64,000 nucleotides of DNA from Podospora pseudocomata (GCF_035222375.1 NC_085888.1:1488001-1552000), one strand, 5' to 3'; shown: positions 10,790 through 24,360, numbered from the stretch's first letter. Numbers and translations are program-made. Notes: generated by a model from the sequence alone, not told the origin.

Positions 10790-13147
10790 CTACACCTGGC
10801 TCGTCCCCTCCCTATCCTTCACCACCAACTCCCCTCCTCTCTCCAGCACGGCCTCGACCAGCCTCCTCCTAGCAGGTGACATCTGATCTTTGAACATCCC
10901 TAGCAACATAGCCATCAGCACCAGGGCATTCTCCCTGTCAACCTTGACCATCCTCTTCGGCTGCTTCTGCGCCTGGGCGTCAGCCTGCTGAGGTTCCAGT
11001 CCCAACCCCTGGACCAACTCCGTAACTTCCTTTGTCTCTTTCTTCTCATCATTCTTACCCTGCTTCTCCTCTTCAATCTCTTCCACTCTGTTGTCACCAG
11101 TCCCAAGAAACTTGCCCACCATCTCATCATCCCCCGTCGCAGCCTTCACAATCGCCTTCAAAACCCCCTCTTCCGCTGCCGTGTCTTCCACCACCTTGAG
11201 CGCCATGTTGGACCCCTCAGGGTGTTGACTCGCCATGAGCGCCAAAACAGTAATTGCATCCGACCTGACAGACGGCCACTTTGCCTGCGTGAGCATCGTC
11301 GTAAACGACCCAGCAATAATGTCCGAGTGTGTCTTGTAGAACTCCTCCAGCTCCCCCGAGGACCCCAGCACCCCAGGATCCTGAGACAAGACTCTACAAA
11401 CCGCCGAAACCACCGCCCTGGCAGCCTCAAGCTTGGTAGGATCCTCGTTTGGAGAGCCAGTAGCCGAGCGGTACAGCAGGTCAAGGTTCGTCCTGTATGT
11501 AGCCGTCTCCCCCTGAGAAGATGACTCCGCTGAAGCCAGGCCGTTCTCATCCTTCTCGTCAGAGGCAATCGACACCGGTTTGCAAACCAACCTCAAATTC
11601 TCCCTACACCCCACAAGCAACAACCTCCCCAAGCTCACAGCAGCAAACATCATACTCGGCTGACTATTCCCAAACCCCTCCCACAACCCAGCCAAAGTCC
11701 CACTCTTCAACAACATCTCCCCCAACACCGGTTTATTCGCCGCCGGGATAGCCAAGTTCTTCGCAAACCCCAACGCAGCATGCGTCAGCTGCAAGCTCGG
11801 CCGCTCTCCCTGCCTCACCTTCCCGGGGACTGACCTCCCCAAAATTTTCACCATCCCTTCACCAACTCTCGGCAACAACTTCTTAGTCGACTCATCACTC
11901 CTCCCTAAATTCCCCAACGCCAAACAAGCCGCGTTCTGCAACTGAGGGAACTTCTCCAATTCCAACCACCCCACCAACGTCCCCACCTCCTCACTATCAA
12001 TCCCATACACATCCCCAAACCCTTCCACGTCGGTAATATCCGCAAAGAGCGTCACAAATCCATGCTGAACTTGCTGCAGCTGCTCCTTCGTCTCCTCTTC
12101 TACATCCTCCCCCGCGGTCTCAAACCTGATATACGACTGCAAAAACGCTTCTTGCAATAGCCTAAAGTGCTTGTTTTGGATAAAAAACACCTGGAGGCCT
12201 CTATTGACGAGGTAGGAGAGGGCAGAGGTGCAGATCGACAAGAAGATTTCCCGATCGAGGGGGGACGAGAGGCGGTCCTCTTTGTTGATGGCCAGGGTGA
12301 GGAGGGCGGCGGGGGTGCGGGGGTAGCAGATTTTGAACTCGGATTCTACAAAGGGTGGGTGGCGGTTAGCTGGTTGCTATGGGCATGCGAGGAAGGGGGG
12401 AAATACCATGGTTTGTGAGGAGTTCAAGGACGGTCATGATTTGGGTGAGGTGGGCCTCGCATGCTCGGAGGCGTTCGCCGGGGATGAGGTCGATGAGGAC
12501 TTTGCTTAGTGCTGCGTTGGAGACTTGGAGTTGGGCTGAGCCTAGGAGGAGTGTTAGGGATAGAGAGGAAGGGGAAAGGGAAGGGGAAGGGGCTTACTGT
12601 AATCTACGCAGACGTTGAGCATGGTGATGACGGCAAAAGGGAGAAGGTGGTCCTCAGAGAGAAACATCTTGAGCATGTTTGTCAGCTTGCCAGAGGCGAC
12701 CACGACCTTTCTGTTCTCATCTAGACCGTTTGTCAGTACCAGGTTCACTTTGCACATGATGTGAAGTAGCCACTCACCATTGTCAACACAGGCATTGGCA
12801 ATAACCCTCAAAGCCTGTTTGTTGAGTGGATGAGACCCTTGAAAGACACCGTCATAGTAGACGGGAACAGTGTCCAGAAGGAATGACAGAAGCCCCGACT
12901 TCCCAATGACTTCTCTCCATGATGCTACACACAAAGTCAGCAACGTCCCAGAAATATGAGCTTTGCAAAAAAACTTACGGTCTCTAGCAGCAACAGCAAA
13001 TTGACCAGAAATGCAAGCGAGCGCATCTCGATCGGCGCGTGGCAAAAGTGTAACCAGCTTTCTCAGCACTGCTTCCCAGAATTTCGGCTTCTCCCCGGGG
13101 TTGCCCTTGAGAATGAGGGCAACCTGCTCTTCCAAAGGGAGAGGCAT
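10790..13147 (-). CDS. Armadillo-repeat, SmgGDS/Rap1GDS1-like protein, 709 aa
   Basis: Exons on the minus strand are 13147-12979, 12924-12778, 12720-12598, 12541-12407 and 12345-10790. All junctions are phase 1, the introns are 54-61 nt, and the total is 2130 nt. The start is ATG 13147 (MPLPLEEQVALILKG). The protein is a helical repeat array with armadillo-like units such as LNKQALRVIANACVDN, FPQLQNAACLALGNLG and WPSVRSDAITVLALMA. An acidic Lys/Glu insert (EEIEEEKQGKNDEKKETKE) lies near the C-terminus. The overall plan matches fungal proteins annotated as Rap1 GTPase-GDP dissociation stimulator (SmgGDS, distantly yeast Bem4), which bind prenylated Rho/Rap GTPases. That role is inferred from fold and gene plan; another armadillo adaptor is possible. 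It lies in tandem with mL50 upstream. Confidence 0.62.
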
Positions 13148-13635
13148 CTTGGTGATGATTCTGCGGCTGATGTGATAAACACTTATTAATGAATGTAGTG
13201 GGATGTAACTGATACCCAAGACTGATTGGTAAGATGTCGATACGGCTTCACTGGTGGTGATGCTGGGCTATTGTTATTAGAAAGAGAAGAAGAGAACAGG
13301 CAGAGGTTCAGTCCTCGTTTGCTTTCACTTAATTTGGTAGGGTCCAACTTCATCAGAATGGCAGTTGAAGGTCAGTTGTGACTTCCCAACATTAAACAAG
13401 TGCAGTCACGGTGAGCAATGTGGTCCGTGCACATGACATTTGGGGCGTTGGCCACTTCCCCCTTTGTTTGGTGGATCTTGGATTATGCACCAACACGACG
13501 GCAAAAAGACTGACAAAACAGACACAATTCTCATGTTGTTACATCGACACCTGAGTTTTGTCTACATTATACATGTTACACAGGGATATCCTCAGCGGTA
13601 ATATACACACAGCAACTCAGCAGGTTCCGGCAGCT
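13148..13635. other. Intergenic: mL50 3' end and promoter of the armadillo gene
   Basis: 488 bp between tandem minus-strand genes. There are no coding signals. An AT-rich tract lies near 13260-13335. Confidence 0.5.
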
Positions 13636-14965
13636 CTATTTCGCACCCGTAACCCACTTCTTCTCGATCGCATTGTCGATATTGGCAGTGCCAATAACAG
13701 GGAGGCCGCGTCTCTCGAGCTCCTCTCGGATAACCTTCCAGCGACCCACCATCTTCTCCTTGTCGATGGGTGTGACTCTGCGGGGGAACACCTTTACGTT
13801 GGGTAGAGACTGGAAGAGCTGCTTGTTCTCAATCTCCTCGGCGAGCTTCTTGGCCTTGGGTGGCTTCACGATCTCCTTGAGAAGAACACCACCGGAATTG
13901 ATAGCGACCAACTTGCCATCTGGAATCCTGTGTCCAGTAAGCTTGTAGATGCGCTTGGCAACCTATCATATGGTTAGCACTGGTTTGTTGTGCAAAAAAG
14001 AGGGCCAGACTCACAAAATATTTGTAGATGAGGTCCTTGATCATGGGCCGCTTCCATTCATGGCCAATTTCCTTCAATAGCGCCCGGGCCTCTTCAGTAC
14101 TGATAACATGGTCCGCCGAGTCCTCTGTTGCGTCAACTTCCTCCTTGACCTCGGTCTCGGTCTCTTGCCCGGAAGCGACACCTGTCTCGGCTTCCTCCTT
14201 GGTCTCCTCCGTTATCTCAGCTACTCGCTCAGAAGCGACAGCTGTAACTTCCTCCTTGGCCTCCACAACCTCAGCCTCTTGCTCCGGGGTGACAGCTGCC
14301 TCGAGCTGTTCCTTGGCTTCCTCCGTTACCTCAGCCTCTTGCTCGGCGGCAGTAGCTGTCTCGACGTCTTCGGTTGGCTTCAATATAAGAGTGCCATGTG
14401 AGCCACCGCACAGCTTGGTTTGAACAGTGGTGGCCGTCAATGCCGCGGGGCCCCACCCGGACTCGAGCAGAGCATCCCTAGCGGGAGTCGTGTCCGGCGT
14501 GTTCATTTGCCGTCTCGCAACCATGGCCTCAACCAACGCACGGTAAACCGCCACCTCGAGAACGGCTGGGTCGGTAATCTTCTCTGCGGGGCCATAACCA
14601 ACCCACTGCCTGCCAACACCATAGTTGTCTGGGTTCTCCCACCAACCATCCAGTCCACCCACTTCCTCCAGCTCTAATCCATCTTGTGCCGGCTCGTATG
14701 CGGGGTCGGTGATCTTGTCTGGGCGGACGGCAGCCTTCCGTGCTTGTGGGGGTGGTTTGAGACCCTGTGGTGGGGTGTAGGCTTCAACAGCGTCGGAGCG
14801 GGGGAGGGACGTGGAAAGAGTTCGCCTTTGAAGGGATTGGGTCTTTGTGGAGGAAGAGGAAGTCGTCGCGACGGCAGCCACAGCGGTGGTGGTACGGATA
14901 TGGGTCGGAGAGGAGCAGCACAGGCTCGCGGAGACGGCGCCCCGTAACCTCGGGAGATGGCGCAT
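13636..14965 (-). CDS. mrpl13: Mitochondrial large-subunit ribosomal protein mL50, 425 aa
   Basis: Exons on the minus strand are 14965-14015 and 13962-13636; a 52-nt intron (GTGAGT, branch GCTAAC, phase 0) separates them. Residues 1-55 are rich in Arg, Ser and Thr with few acids, as expected for a mitochondrial presequence. The core holds NYGVGRQWVGYGPAEKITDPAVLEVAVYRALVEA at about 114-147, the hallmark of the fungal mL50 (yeast MRPL13/YmL13) family, and a C-terminal domain beginning VAKRIYKLTGHRIPDGKLV. Between them, residues about 200-285 form an acidic insert of loosely repeated EAEV/EEAKEE units ending KEEVDATEDSADHV. It is low-complexity and probably species-variable. The gene is divergently paired with a COX14-like mitochondrial gene. 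The family call is fairly sure and the symbol follows yeast. Confidence 0.75.
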
Positions 14966-15696
14966 GGTTTGTGTATTCTTTTCGGAGCGAGGAGGCGGGC
15001 TATTGGTGTCCCAATTGATCAAAACAGTTGGGAGGCTCAGGCACTGGGAGAGGTTGTCGGTATTTCGCTCTGCCCGGTCCTCTCAAATCTCGAATCCCAA
15101 ACGCAGAGTGGACGACAGGCACCTCGGGCGATGAGCGCTCAACATTCCAGGCCAAAATTTCCATCGGATGCCAAGCACTTTTTACAACATGTGGAGCAAT
15201 GAACCGGGGAAAAGAGACGGTGCATCAGCCACACTTTCTCCAACTACCCGTGTGGCTTACGTGCGAGATTCAGCAAAATACAGCTAAGACATGGTAGCTC
15301 CAGCCACATATCCGACGAGCTGGGTTAGCTCAATTCAAAAAAAACTTGCTTGGCGCATCATTGGATGATCAGAGGTTGACGAACGACTTTTTGGGATCCC
15401 GAAGAACTGCCCGTCGAGAGCTTTCAATTCGTCTGCTCGTCCACCACCACCTGTTCCCACCGGCAACGACCACGATCTTTTGCTCTCGTAGCATATACCT
15501 GTACCTACGAGCTCCTCAACTCCAGGGACCAGCCTCACAACTTCTCTACCAGCTACCTAACACCCCGCCTTGATCTCAAGCTTCTTCAACCAAACCCGAT
15601 TCATCCCGCATCCGGGGATATCTTTCCCACCACCACCACCACCACCACCACCGCCACCACCACCAAAGCTATCACCACCCACTCACCAAAACCACC
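14966..15696. promoter_or_regulatory. Shared divergent promoter of two mitochondrial-protein genes
   Basis: 731 bp between the ATGs of mL50 (minus) and the COX14-like gene (plus). A CCA/CAC trinucleotide repeat occupies 15627-15665, just before the plus-strand ATG, and is probably in its leader. No other gene fits in this space. Confidence 0.55.
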
Positions 15697-16725
15697 ATGC
15701 CAATATCCACCACCCCTCGCAGCGTCTCCGACGCAACCCGCTTCACAGCCACAACCCCCCACGCCGACTCCAAAACCGCCCGCTTCAGCAAACCCCCCAA
15801 CACCTCCTCCCTGCCCCCATCAGGGGGTTCTCCAGAAGGGAACCCAATCCGAATCGAAACCCCCGACGAAAAAGTCGCCCGCCTCCGCGCCGCCCACCAA
15901 AGAGCCAAACTCGCCAATGTCTCCAAGCTAGAGCAGTACCTCGCCGTAGGCCGCTCCCTAGCCGACAAGGGGCACCGTTTGTCAGTCATGGCACTGATAG
16001 GCTTCTCCGGTACTTAACCCCCATCCCCCTCCCCTTTTCAGGTGTATGTCACTAACTCTCTCCATTCAGGCCTCGGCATAGTAGCAACAACCTACACCTT
16101 CTACGACATGATGGTCCTCAACCGCAAGCGCAAAGCAGAATGGATCGAGACCCAAAAGCAACTCGAGGCCGACGAGCTCGCCCAGGCCAGACTGGCGTAC
16201 ATGACTGGCAAGGCGGACGAGGACCAAATAGCGCTTGTAGAAGAAGTCATGGAAAGAGAGCGGCAGCAAGGAATGGCGGGGAAGACGTCGTTCTTTGAGA
16301 AAATCCCCAGCGGGTTCGCTCCTGCGGAAAGGACACACTCCCCAAGTGTGACGGAGGTTGTGAGCTGGCCTTCTTCTGCTGCGCCGGTGCCAGAGCAACA
16401 AGGGGAGGGGGAAAAGAAGAAGGGGCTCTGGACTTGGCTGACTGCTAATCTGAAAAAGGAGGAGGAAGGGGAGGAGGTGATGGGTAAGGAGAGGAGGTTA
16501 GGGTGGGAGTCGTTGAGTGAGGAGGATGATGGGATGGGGGTGAGGGATAGCGATCTTGTCCGGGCGTCGGAGGGGAGGGGGGTGGCCAGGGGGTTGAAGG
16601 AGAAGGCGAGGGAGGCGTTTGAGAAGGAGAAGGAGAATGAGAGGAGGGGTGGGGCGTTGGATCGGATTGGGTTGGAGGAGAAACAGGAGGGGGAGAAGAA
16701 GACGAAGAAGGGGTGGTTTTGGTAG
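15697..16725 (+). CDS. COX14-like cytochrome oxidase assembly protein, 322 aa
   Basis: Exons are 15697-16009 and 16070-16725; the 60-nt intron (GTACTT donor, branch CTAAC, phase 1) joins GFS to GLGIVATTY. The N-terminus (SVSDATRFTATTPHADSKTARF), the following RVARLRAAHQRAK-like segment and a single hydrophobic helix spanning the splice junction (about residues 98-118) form the pattern of the fungal 'cytochrome oxidase c assembly' family related to COX14. This family sits in the mitochondrial inner membrane and supports Cox1 maturation. The C-terminal half is charged and low-complexity (Glu/Lys/Gly) and ends KKGWFW. The protein is long for COX14, so only the N-terminal third supports the assignment. 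ATG 15697 is the first in frame after the CCA repeat. Confidence 0.55.
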
Positions 16726-17756
16726 AGACCTACTACCACACAACCAGAAGTATATAACGACCGTGTTGGCTGGTGATGAGGGCTGTGCTGTCGACTGGGA
16801 GGAAAGGTTCGAAATGCAAAGGGATGAAGATGGTGGGCTGGACGGGTTGTAAGGCAACCATAATCACCATTTTCAAAGAGGGATTGTGACCAGCAGGCCG
16901 CTTTGTGAAAGAGGCGCTGCTTGTATCGATAGTGTATTAGGAGAAAAAGGAAACCGTTGCATAACTCCAGCGTTTTTTTTTGTTGTTTTTTTGTATGACA
17001 TATTCATCATCTTGTACATACATGTGCACTCACCATCGTGGAAGTCATTTGATGTTGAATTGAGAGCAGAGGAGTAGATTATGTGTGGTAGTTGTTCATG
17101 TAGTCATACGCTTCAATGAAGCCCACACATGTCTCTCCCATGTCTCTCCCATGTCTCACATCCCAAGGCAGCACAGTCAAGGAAGGGTATGATATCAACG
17201 TTCCGCTTTGTATTCTTTTTCTCATCAGGAAAGATACTAATGCCTCAACCAATGCAAATTACTGGATATAAGAAATTCCAGCTGTGTGTTGTGTGTGTGT
17301 GTGTTGTGTCCGATTCCACTCCCCTCCCAATTTGACACCTCAATTCCCAATTCCCCTGCTCGCTCGCTGTCCCATTCCCAAACAAAAGAAGTCACTTTGC
17401 TCGCTGGCAATGATGTGTGTGCTCGTTGCATGAAATACCAATGCTGTCCCTTCCCACTCCCTCAGCCGTCCCAAACAAAACACAAGAGCCGGCCCAAAGG
17501 CAACAAAAGAGCGTATCCATCCCAAGCCCTATACAGTGACCAAAAACAGAAAAAAAAGCAAACGAGTGAGAACCAAAACCTAATTACGCTTCCTTGGTAT
17601 CAACCGCAAATCATCTGTCAGGCAACCTCCCCTTTAACAACAAGCAGCACAAATCCTCCTACCACCAAGCCATCCCTTCTCTTGTTCCCCATGACACCCA
17701 ATCCTCTCCCTTACCCCCTCAACCCTACTCTTCCACCTCCCATCAGCTTCATCCCT
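16726..17756. other. Convergent intergenic region
   Basis: 1 kb of 3' flanks with a T-rich stretch at 16972-16992, a GTGTGT run near 17286-17305 and a CT-rich stretch toward 17700. No gene is recognised. Confidence 0.5.
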
Positions 17757-18838
17757 CTAAGAAATGATGATATGATTAAAATGCCCCGGCACCTTCATCC
17801 TGCACTTATCACAATCCGCCCGGTACCCTATACTGAACGACCTCTTCACTCCCGGCGGCACCGCGGTCCACGAGTTGACCGTATGTCTCGACCTCGCGTG
17901 CCCCCGTTTCGGTGATGGCGAGCCCGATTCCACCTCCATTCCTCCATTTGGTGAACCCGGTCGCGGAGATTGCTCCCTCATCGATGCCAGCAATGGGTGC
18001 TCGTGCGTCAAGTGGCTGAGATGTCCGCTCGGGGACGTGGTGATAGGGTGAGGGGAGCAGCACGAATCAAGCACCATGGCTGGGCTGTCTTCACCGCCGG
18101 TTTCGCTGATCGGGGATGGCAGCCGGCGGTTCTGGATGTGATTCCAATCCGCCATTGCCAGAGCGTTGGTGGTCGGATTGGAGTTGTGGGCCACGGCAGC
18201 GTCAACCATGCCGTTGCTGTCAAAGGCCATGGAAGTGGGTTCTTCCGGTGTTGTTGCCAGCGCACCGTGGGCCTCGTTCCAGTTTTGGCCTCGAACCTGA
18301 GCTGCAAAGCTGCAGTGTATTGGTGTCGGGATGCGACCGGTGACACTGGGAAGTGGCTCCGGTTGGAAAGCGTTAAGGTGGTTCGGGTTTGGCTCGGGGG
18401 CGGTGTCCATCATGTCCATGTCCATGTCCATGTCTGCCATGGTGATACTAACATTGATCGGGGATTGTAGGGTCGGAACTGTGACGATCTCTGGCTCCTC
18501 GGCGAAGGCAAAATGACCTGGCTCCTCAGAATCCGAGCTGTTTGGCGTGATGGTTCGTGGTTGGCTCGGGATGATGAATGTTGTTGGCGGCGCATGGAAT
18601 CTTGGTGGTTCGGCCCATCGCTTAGATGGGGGAGACGTCCTAAGTGGAAGGGCTTGGAGGCGTTTCTGGGTCACCAGATGTTAGCTACGTCCCGGCTATG
18701 TCGACTCTGATGGGATGCGACAAGACTTACACTCCTGTGTTCAGTGAAGCCAAGCGTACCACCAGGGGATATCTCGGCAAGGTCCTCTTCTCTCCCCCTT
18801 TTGCGCTGGAGCGCAGGCCAGCTCTCGTTGGACAACAT
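17757..18838 (-). CDS. Conserved fungal protein of unknown function, 338 aa
   Basis: Exons on the minus strand are 18838-18731 and 18665-17757, split by a 65-nt phase-0 intron (GTAAGT, branch GCTAAC, acceptor CCCAG). Without the first exon there is no in-frame ATG, so the model is well determined. The N-terminus reads MLSNESWPALQRKRGREEDL, and the junction reads HRS/KRLQALPLRTSPPSKRW. The middle is Ser/Pro-rich and disordered with an (MD)4 run encoded by a 6-bp repeat near 18410-18435. The last 50 residues look the most conserved: RHTVNSW, PPGVKRSFSIGYRADCDKCRMKVPGHFNHII, with a CDKC pair that could bind metal. There is no signal peptide or membrane segment. It is probably nuclear or cytosolic; no function is claimed. 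Confidence 0.75.
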
Positions 18839-21800
18839 GGCGCAATTGGTTGACTATGAGGCTCTGGGAAGCGTCCCCTCTATGTCTGTACCTCTCGACC
18901 AGTGCCGTTCGCAAGCAACCGGAGTCGTATACTGCGTGTTTATCAATGATTAAGCGGAGTCGGAGAGCCGGCAAATTCGAGATGATGGTCGTCGATGAAA
19001 TGATTCTGCGCGGTGCGTATAGCGAACGAATGTTTTGAAAAAAAATTGCCGACGATACCCTCGAGTACCATGTATCGTTCTCAATGTCTTGCAAGAAGAA
19101 CAGAGGAAAGGAGGGGGCGGAGTCTGGAAGGGCTAACGGGAGGGATGGCAGGCAGGCTGGATTGGAGGTCTGGGGCTGGGCCTTGGCCGTCCTCTCAGCT
19201 CCTGCTGGGGTTCAAATGGCTGTTAGCGAGATACATGACAGTAGGTGGCGGTCGGCCCTTACTCCAAGTTTCTCACTAGCACGACCCCAAGACCTGGAAC
19301 GTGCTGTCCCACTCCCCGGGAACAGGCAAGCGATAGCAAGTCCCGACGATGCTATCTTATCGATACGGGCAGGAATATGATATGAGAAGTCGATGTCGAT
19401 GCAACTTGCTGAATACCTAATTTGGCTCGTTGATGTGATCGTTGATGGGATCGTTGATGGGCAGAATGACAAAGAGCGCGGATGATGGTGAGAACAAAAC
19501 TTTTGTCCGTCCGAATATGCAGTGTGAGACAAACACTGCAAGCTGAAGAACAACGACGACCTCGATGAGGGGCCGGGCAACAGCCGACGTCAGATGCAAC
19601 AGGGGGCCACAGCTGCCTGGTTCAACAGGAGACACAGGAAAGGGGAAATGAGCTGCAGGGTGAGGGAATCGAGGGATAGGTATCTGGTAGTTAGCCATCC
19701 AAAATACCTAAAGCATTGTCGAGATGCCTGGCCAGAAAAGAGAAGCATTTCACCTTGCTTCTTCGTGTTGACCCCACCTCCCTTCAGACGCATCTCACGC
19801 ACGGACATCCCCATAAACATGGGGCGGGCGTCAACCGTCAGTGCTCCCGGCTCGCTGGGAAGCCTTATTCACCAGTCAAGTCCCGTTGAGAAGCTCGTCA
19901 GTTTCAGAATTGCTTCAAGAACTGTCCACCGCGTCCATTTCCGGTTTGTTGTCTCTGTCCCATTTTGGAATCTGGATGGCAAACAGATGGGATGGAAAAT
20001 AACAAGCCGACGCATAATTTACCGGTCCGGCCATGCGAGGTTGGCTGGGAACCAGTGGCCGTTGGTGGTCGTTGGTCAACGGCCGGTCCTCGAGAGGCCG
20101 TCTACGAGTAGGGAGGGGACATCGGTGATCGGGTCTGATGGAATCATGAACTTGATGAGAGATTTATCATGGGTGGATAGCGAGTGTATCGGACAATGGT
20201 GTGATTGCTGACTCGTGTGGTTCCAGTCCCGGAAGATTCAAAACGTGTAAGAAGTATTGAAGAACATGTCTTCAGTGCCACTTGGTCGGGACTGTGGGAG
20301 CATCAAAGGACACGCAGAGTTCAAGACATGACTGTCGCCGGCCGACTCAAAATACTCATGCTCATATCACCATCCGGTCTCGGCCCCGGCCGACAATGGC
20401 TTCGGTAGCCGTGGCCTGGAACCCGGCAGTCAACGATAAAGAACGGCCGGTCTCGCGGGTTTGTCGCCCTTAGGTCCGGCCTTTTTGCGGACCAGTGGAG
20501 CAGAAGCCCGCCAGTTCGTCGGCATCACAAGCACAACATCACGACCTGCTAGACCTCGGTCGTCTCGGGAGTGGAAAGGCTTCATTATCGCCAAGTGGCC
20601 GATGTGGCACTCTGCTAGGCTCATAACATCGAGCATTGATGGGACCCTTGGTTATGCGTCACCTTCGAGCATCTGCTGTGTGATGCAAACCAAGGGTACG
20701 GATCCGGAACCCGGAGGACCCAGCCGTTAACTTCGGATCCAACCAAGCAGTCTATCCTCTTTTGGGGAATCGGAGGCTCGTTGCTGTCTCCAAATTTCTC
20801 CAAATCTTGCGGTTTGGTCTCGAGTATCTTCTGTGTCGCACTTTCACACAACTGACGACAATCCCATTCTCTTCTGGCCAATCATAAGCAGGGTGTTGCA
20901 AAGAAGCACAAATGCTCGAAGAACATATCCAGATTGATACACGGGGCGGTGGCGGAGGCTCAATATGAGCTGCGAGGTTGATTACACGTCTGCTTGACGG
21001 CCACGAATGGAAGGCGGTGAAGCATTGCATCGTCAAAAAAAGTTTACCCCTCCCCCACCTTCGAAGTTGCTACCCGCTACAACGGCGCATTTCCAAACTC
21101 GTCGCCCGGACGCCCTGCTGCATTGAGCCTAGGATTTGGCCAAAGACATCTGTTGTTCTGCTGCTTGCCTCCGTCTTCGGACACACATGCGTGGAAGGGA
21201 TCGACTTAGTGGCCGGGAGTGGCCAATTCCTCTTCCCGTCAGGTTCACCCCACCAGCCTGTCGATGCTCTCAGTATTGCATCGTGGGTTGGATTTCATGA
21301 GCTGCCTACGCAGAATGCTGAAACTTGCAAATCTCCCAAGGTATATCTCGCTCATTGCTTGGAGCTCGCGATGGCATGTCAACTCAGCCACGGCGTTCAA
21401 CGTACAGGTAGGGATTGTTACCATTTGGAAATTTTAGTGCCCGACATCCCGCCCCGGACCGATATTGGTCTTGGGACACTGAACTGGGGCACCGTCTGAG
21501 TCACTTGAACAAGTCAATATCATCTCATCTCCCACTTGCTCCAGAGATACCAGAATTGTTCCGATTCAAATATTCCAATTGTGAAGCTTTATCAGTCAAG
21601 CCCCTTTTAATTGGTTTATCGAAGTTCAAGCTCCTCGGTTTCTTTTGTTGCTGCACCTGGCCCACTACAATTGTAATTGCTCGGATCTCAGAGGTCAACC
21701 CAATTTTTGCCTTAAAGAACCTACCCCAGCCCATCTCACCCTCCAAACTGGCCGCACCTTCCCTGCTACTTGCAGCTACAACATCACCTCTGGAGAACAT

Positions 21801-21916
21801 CGCTTCGTGTTGTCTCTTCTCGTCCTTCACAACACACCCTCACCCGGATTTTTGGGCTGTCTTGCTTTCATTCGACACGCAACCGTTTTGTGATACCCTA
21901 TAATACATCGCTCACC
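18839..21916. other. Large intergenic region upstream of DAHP synthase
   Basis: About 3.1 kb without a supported gene. Open frames of up to 205 codons exist but have no motif or splice support. CGGCCG-type palindromic words cluster at 20070-20460. The last 400 bp hold a TGAGTCA site and a T/C-rich leader before the aro4-like ATG. Confidence 0.5.
21497..21503 (+). promoter_or_regulatory. CPC1/GCN4-type site TGAGTCA
   Basis: A perfect palindromic TGASTCA lies 414 bp before the DAHP synthase ATG. In fungi this is the binding site of the general amino-acid control activator (GCN4 in yeast, CPC-1 in Neurospora), which fits an amino-acid biosynthetic gene. A single copy could be chance. Confidence 0.45.
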
Positions 21917-23159
<1,243 letters not shown>

Positions 23160-23692
23160 GATCTCACCTTTGACCGGATGGGGAATACTTTGTACTTTCG
23201 GGAGTTTTTACCTCGACAAGGGGTTTCTGGGTTTAGCATTGGGCAATGAAAACACAAAAAGCGGAAGGAATGGGAATTTCAAAAGCAGGAAGGCAAAAAA
23301 AAGTGCGTCGTATCATGGGAAGGGAGACAAAAAGCAAGCTTGGGGAATAAACATGAGCAGGGTTCCATGTCGGTTTTTTTTGGTCAACAACAAAAACGGG
23401 GTTGATGGAGGGGTGGTGGTCGAGTGCCGCATAATGAAACCGTTTTTTGCGAGCAAGGTGGTTTCCGTAGGGGGGGAGTAATGTAAAGAAATGAAAAAGA
23501 TCTTGTCAACATGCTCGGTGCCATGTGTATTACTTTCAACAGACCAAGCCCGACTCATTTGTCCATTAAGGCCATAACACGTCGTATGATATGTATTGCT
23601 TTCAACAGAGCCAAACCCAAGTTGTATTCCCGTTCAAAACGCCAAAAACACCGTGTCGCATCATGGCATCCATCTCCTATTACACATCTCCA
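23160..23692. other. Convergent intergenic region
   Basis: The 3' flanks of the DAHP synthase and the membrane-protein gene. No coding feature is recognised. Confidence 0.5.
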
Positions 23693-24360
23693 TCATCGTG
23701 CACCACCGCCCTCCCCCAAAGGACTGTACGTCCCCTGCCCTTCGCCTCCTCCTCCACCAGTACCTCTCCTCGTGAGCCCCCCTCCACCAATATTCCCCCC
23801 TCTCTGGGCATTCCCACCGGAAACCAACCCCCCTATCACCCCTATTATCCCCCCTCCCCCCTCATTCCCACGTTCTTGCCTCTGTCTTTCCATTCTCGAG
23901 TCAATAACCCTTTTTACCCCCGCCCAGCTCAGCAGGCCGGCGGTGCCGAGGATGAAGCCCCAGACTATAATCTTGTCCTTGTTGCTGTCGCGCTGGAAGC
24001 AGGAGGTGACGACGTCTTTTTCTTCGGCGTCTTTGCAGATGGGTAGGTTGTATTTGAGGCAGAAGGCACGGTTGCATTGGGTGCAGGAGGAGGAGGAGGC
24101 TCGGGGGGAGAGGAAGCCGGGGGGTGGGTTGGGGGAAGGGGGGTTGTCGTGGAGGGGGCCGAGGGGGATGATGGTGCTGTTTGTGAAGCAGGTGCATTTG
24201 CAGAAAGTTGGGGCGGCTGAACAGAGGGGAGGGGAGGGTTAGTGGGAAGAAAGGAAAAACGGGGAGAAGGGTTGGGGTTGGGGGGTTGGGGGGTGTGCTT
24301 ACAGGCTGAGGCTATTCCTAGGAGGAGGAAGATGGTGGAGAGGAGGGGTATTGGCTTCAT
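23693..24360 (-). CDS. Cysteine-rich single-pass membrane protein, 193 aa
   Basis: Exons on the minus strand are 24360-24303 and 24216-23693, with an 86-nt intron (GTAAGC, branch CTAAC, phase 1). Residues 1-19 (MKPIPLLSTIFLLLGIASA) are a clear signal peptide. The ectodomain (about 20-100) starts PTFCKCTCFTNSTIIPLG. It then has SCTQCNRAFC, LPICKDAEEKDVVTSCFQRDS, eight cysteines in all, and one likely N-glycosylation site (NST). A membrane helix follows (about 101-120, IIVWGFILGTAGLLSWAGV). The cytosolic tail is Arg- and Gly-rich. I recognise the cysteine pattern as one seen in filamentous-fungal membrane proteins but cannot assign a function. The signal-peptide exon is short, and the second exon alone has no early ATG, which supports the spliced model. 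Confidence 0.75.

Noticed and set aside
19594-20211. 205-codon plus-strand frame upstream of DAHP synthase
   Set aside because: Composition is random, there is no motif, and other frames are equally open. No start context or splice support.
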